A stretch of 6,442 nt of DNA, from positions 1 through 6,442 of the forward strand of contig JAISAX010000336.1 of the NCBI GenBank assembly GCA_031266495.1. The letters run 5' to 3'. Origin of the DNA: Opitutaceae bacterium. Lineage in GTDB: Bacteria > Verrucomicrobiota > Verrucomicrobiae > Opitutales > Opitutaceae. This document shows, piece by piece, positions 6,231-6,442 of this stretch. The position numbers and the translations under genes were made by a program. The notes below the pieces were generated by a model, which made no database searches, was not told the DNA's origin, and worked only from the letters and a program-made list of their open reading frames with translations. Position 1 is the first letter of the stretch; the number at the start of each line of letters is the position of its first letter.

Positions 6231-6442
6231 CAGGGGTCCGGGGCGAAGGGAGTCCCGGTTAGCCCGGACACGCAGCGCAGCGGAGTCGCCGGACGTAGCC
6301 TTCGTCAGCCAGGACCGGTCGGAATCCGACCGGGAGCCAAGACGTGGAGCGCCGCTACCGCTCCGATGCTCCGCCCCTGTCCCCCGTAATGGCAATGCGA
6401 CGGAGTGGGGCTTGGGCTTTGCGAAATAGCCATTGCTTCCTC
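6231..6442. other. GC-rich non-coding segment with several inverted repeats
   Basis: No convincing gene lies here. Visible stems are GTCCGGG (6236-6242) with CCCGGAC (6263-6269), a perfect 8-bp hairpin CCGGTCGG-AAT-CCGACCGG (6315-6333), and GGAGCG-7 nt-CGCTCC (6346-6364). The crowding of stems suggests a dispersed intergenic repeat, an element end or a structured RNA. Which one cannot be told from a single copy, and the segment may continue beyond the window. Confidence 0.45.
6315..6333. repeat. Perfect 8-bp hairpin
   Basis: CCGGTCGG is followed by a 3-nt AAT loop and the exact complement CCGACCGG. No T run follows on either strand, so it is not a standard intrinsic terminator. Confidence 0.65.

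Noticed and set aside
6180..6395. Minus-strand frame of 71 codons upstream of the MFS fragment as the missing N-terminal half
   Set aside because: The product is Arg/Ser-rich with no membrane helices, so it cannot supply the lost MFS half.
6305..6433. Small minus-strand frame of 42 codons preceded by GAGGA 4 nt before the ATG
   Set aside because: The ribosome-site spacing is short, the product is low complexity, and the frame runs through the perfect hairpin at 6315-6333, which fits a repeat better than a gene.
6389..6442. Plus-strand ATG open to the right edge
   Set aside because: Only 18 codons are visible, with no ribosome-binding site and no recognisable sequence.

Overview
The window looks like GC-rich chromosomal DNA from a Verrucomicrobiota bacterium, most likely near Opitutaceae. 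This is an inference. It rests on a PEP-CTERM-sorted surface protein next to a large secreted glycoside-hydrolase-like protein, a LacI-family regulator with a hinge of the kind I associate with that phylum, and an MFS sugar-type transporter with a proline-rich central loop. No rRNA, tRNA or CRISPR array was seen.

Layout. Positions 1-2873 (minus) are a single reading frame, open at the left edge, encoding at least 957 residues with a signal peptide. I translated it codon by codon and found no stop. It is a probable secreted glycoside hydrolase of a family I cannot assign. Upstream of it on the same strand, across a 62-bp gap that carries a run of 12 G, lies a 279-aa PEP-CTERM protein (2936-3775). 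The two probably form an operon. A 170-bp divergent intergenic region (3776-3945) separates this pair from a LacI-family regulator on the plus strand (3946-5154). The regulator overlaps by 12 bp, tail to tail, with a minus-strand MFS gene (5143-6081) that holds only the C-terminal six membrane helices. The last 361 bp (6082-6442) have no convincing gene. They are an AT-rich island of about 150 bp followed by a GC-rich segment dense in short inverted repeats.

How it may work together (inference). The divergent LacI-type regulator probably senses a sugar and controls the secreted hydrolase/PEP-CTERM pair. This would be a small glycan-utilisation locus, with the PEP-CTERM protein held at the cell surface, the hydrolase acting outside the cytoplasm, and an MFS protein once importing the product. 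The MFS gene now appears truncated at the AT-rich junction, so the right end looks like a rearrangement or repeat boundary.

The most unusual points are the unassigned hydrolase family, the half-transporter with the compositional break beside it, the 12-G tract between the two exported-protein genes, and the ambiguous start of the regulator. I see no clear evidence of a wholly new defence or mobile system.
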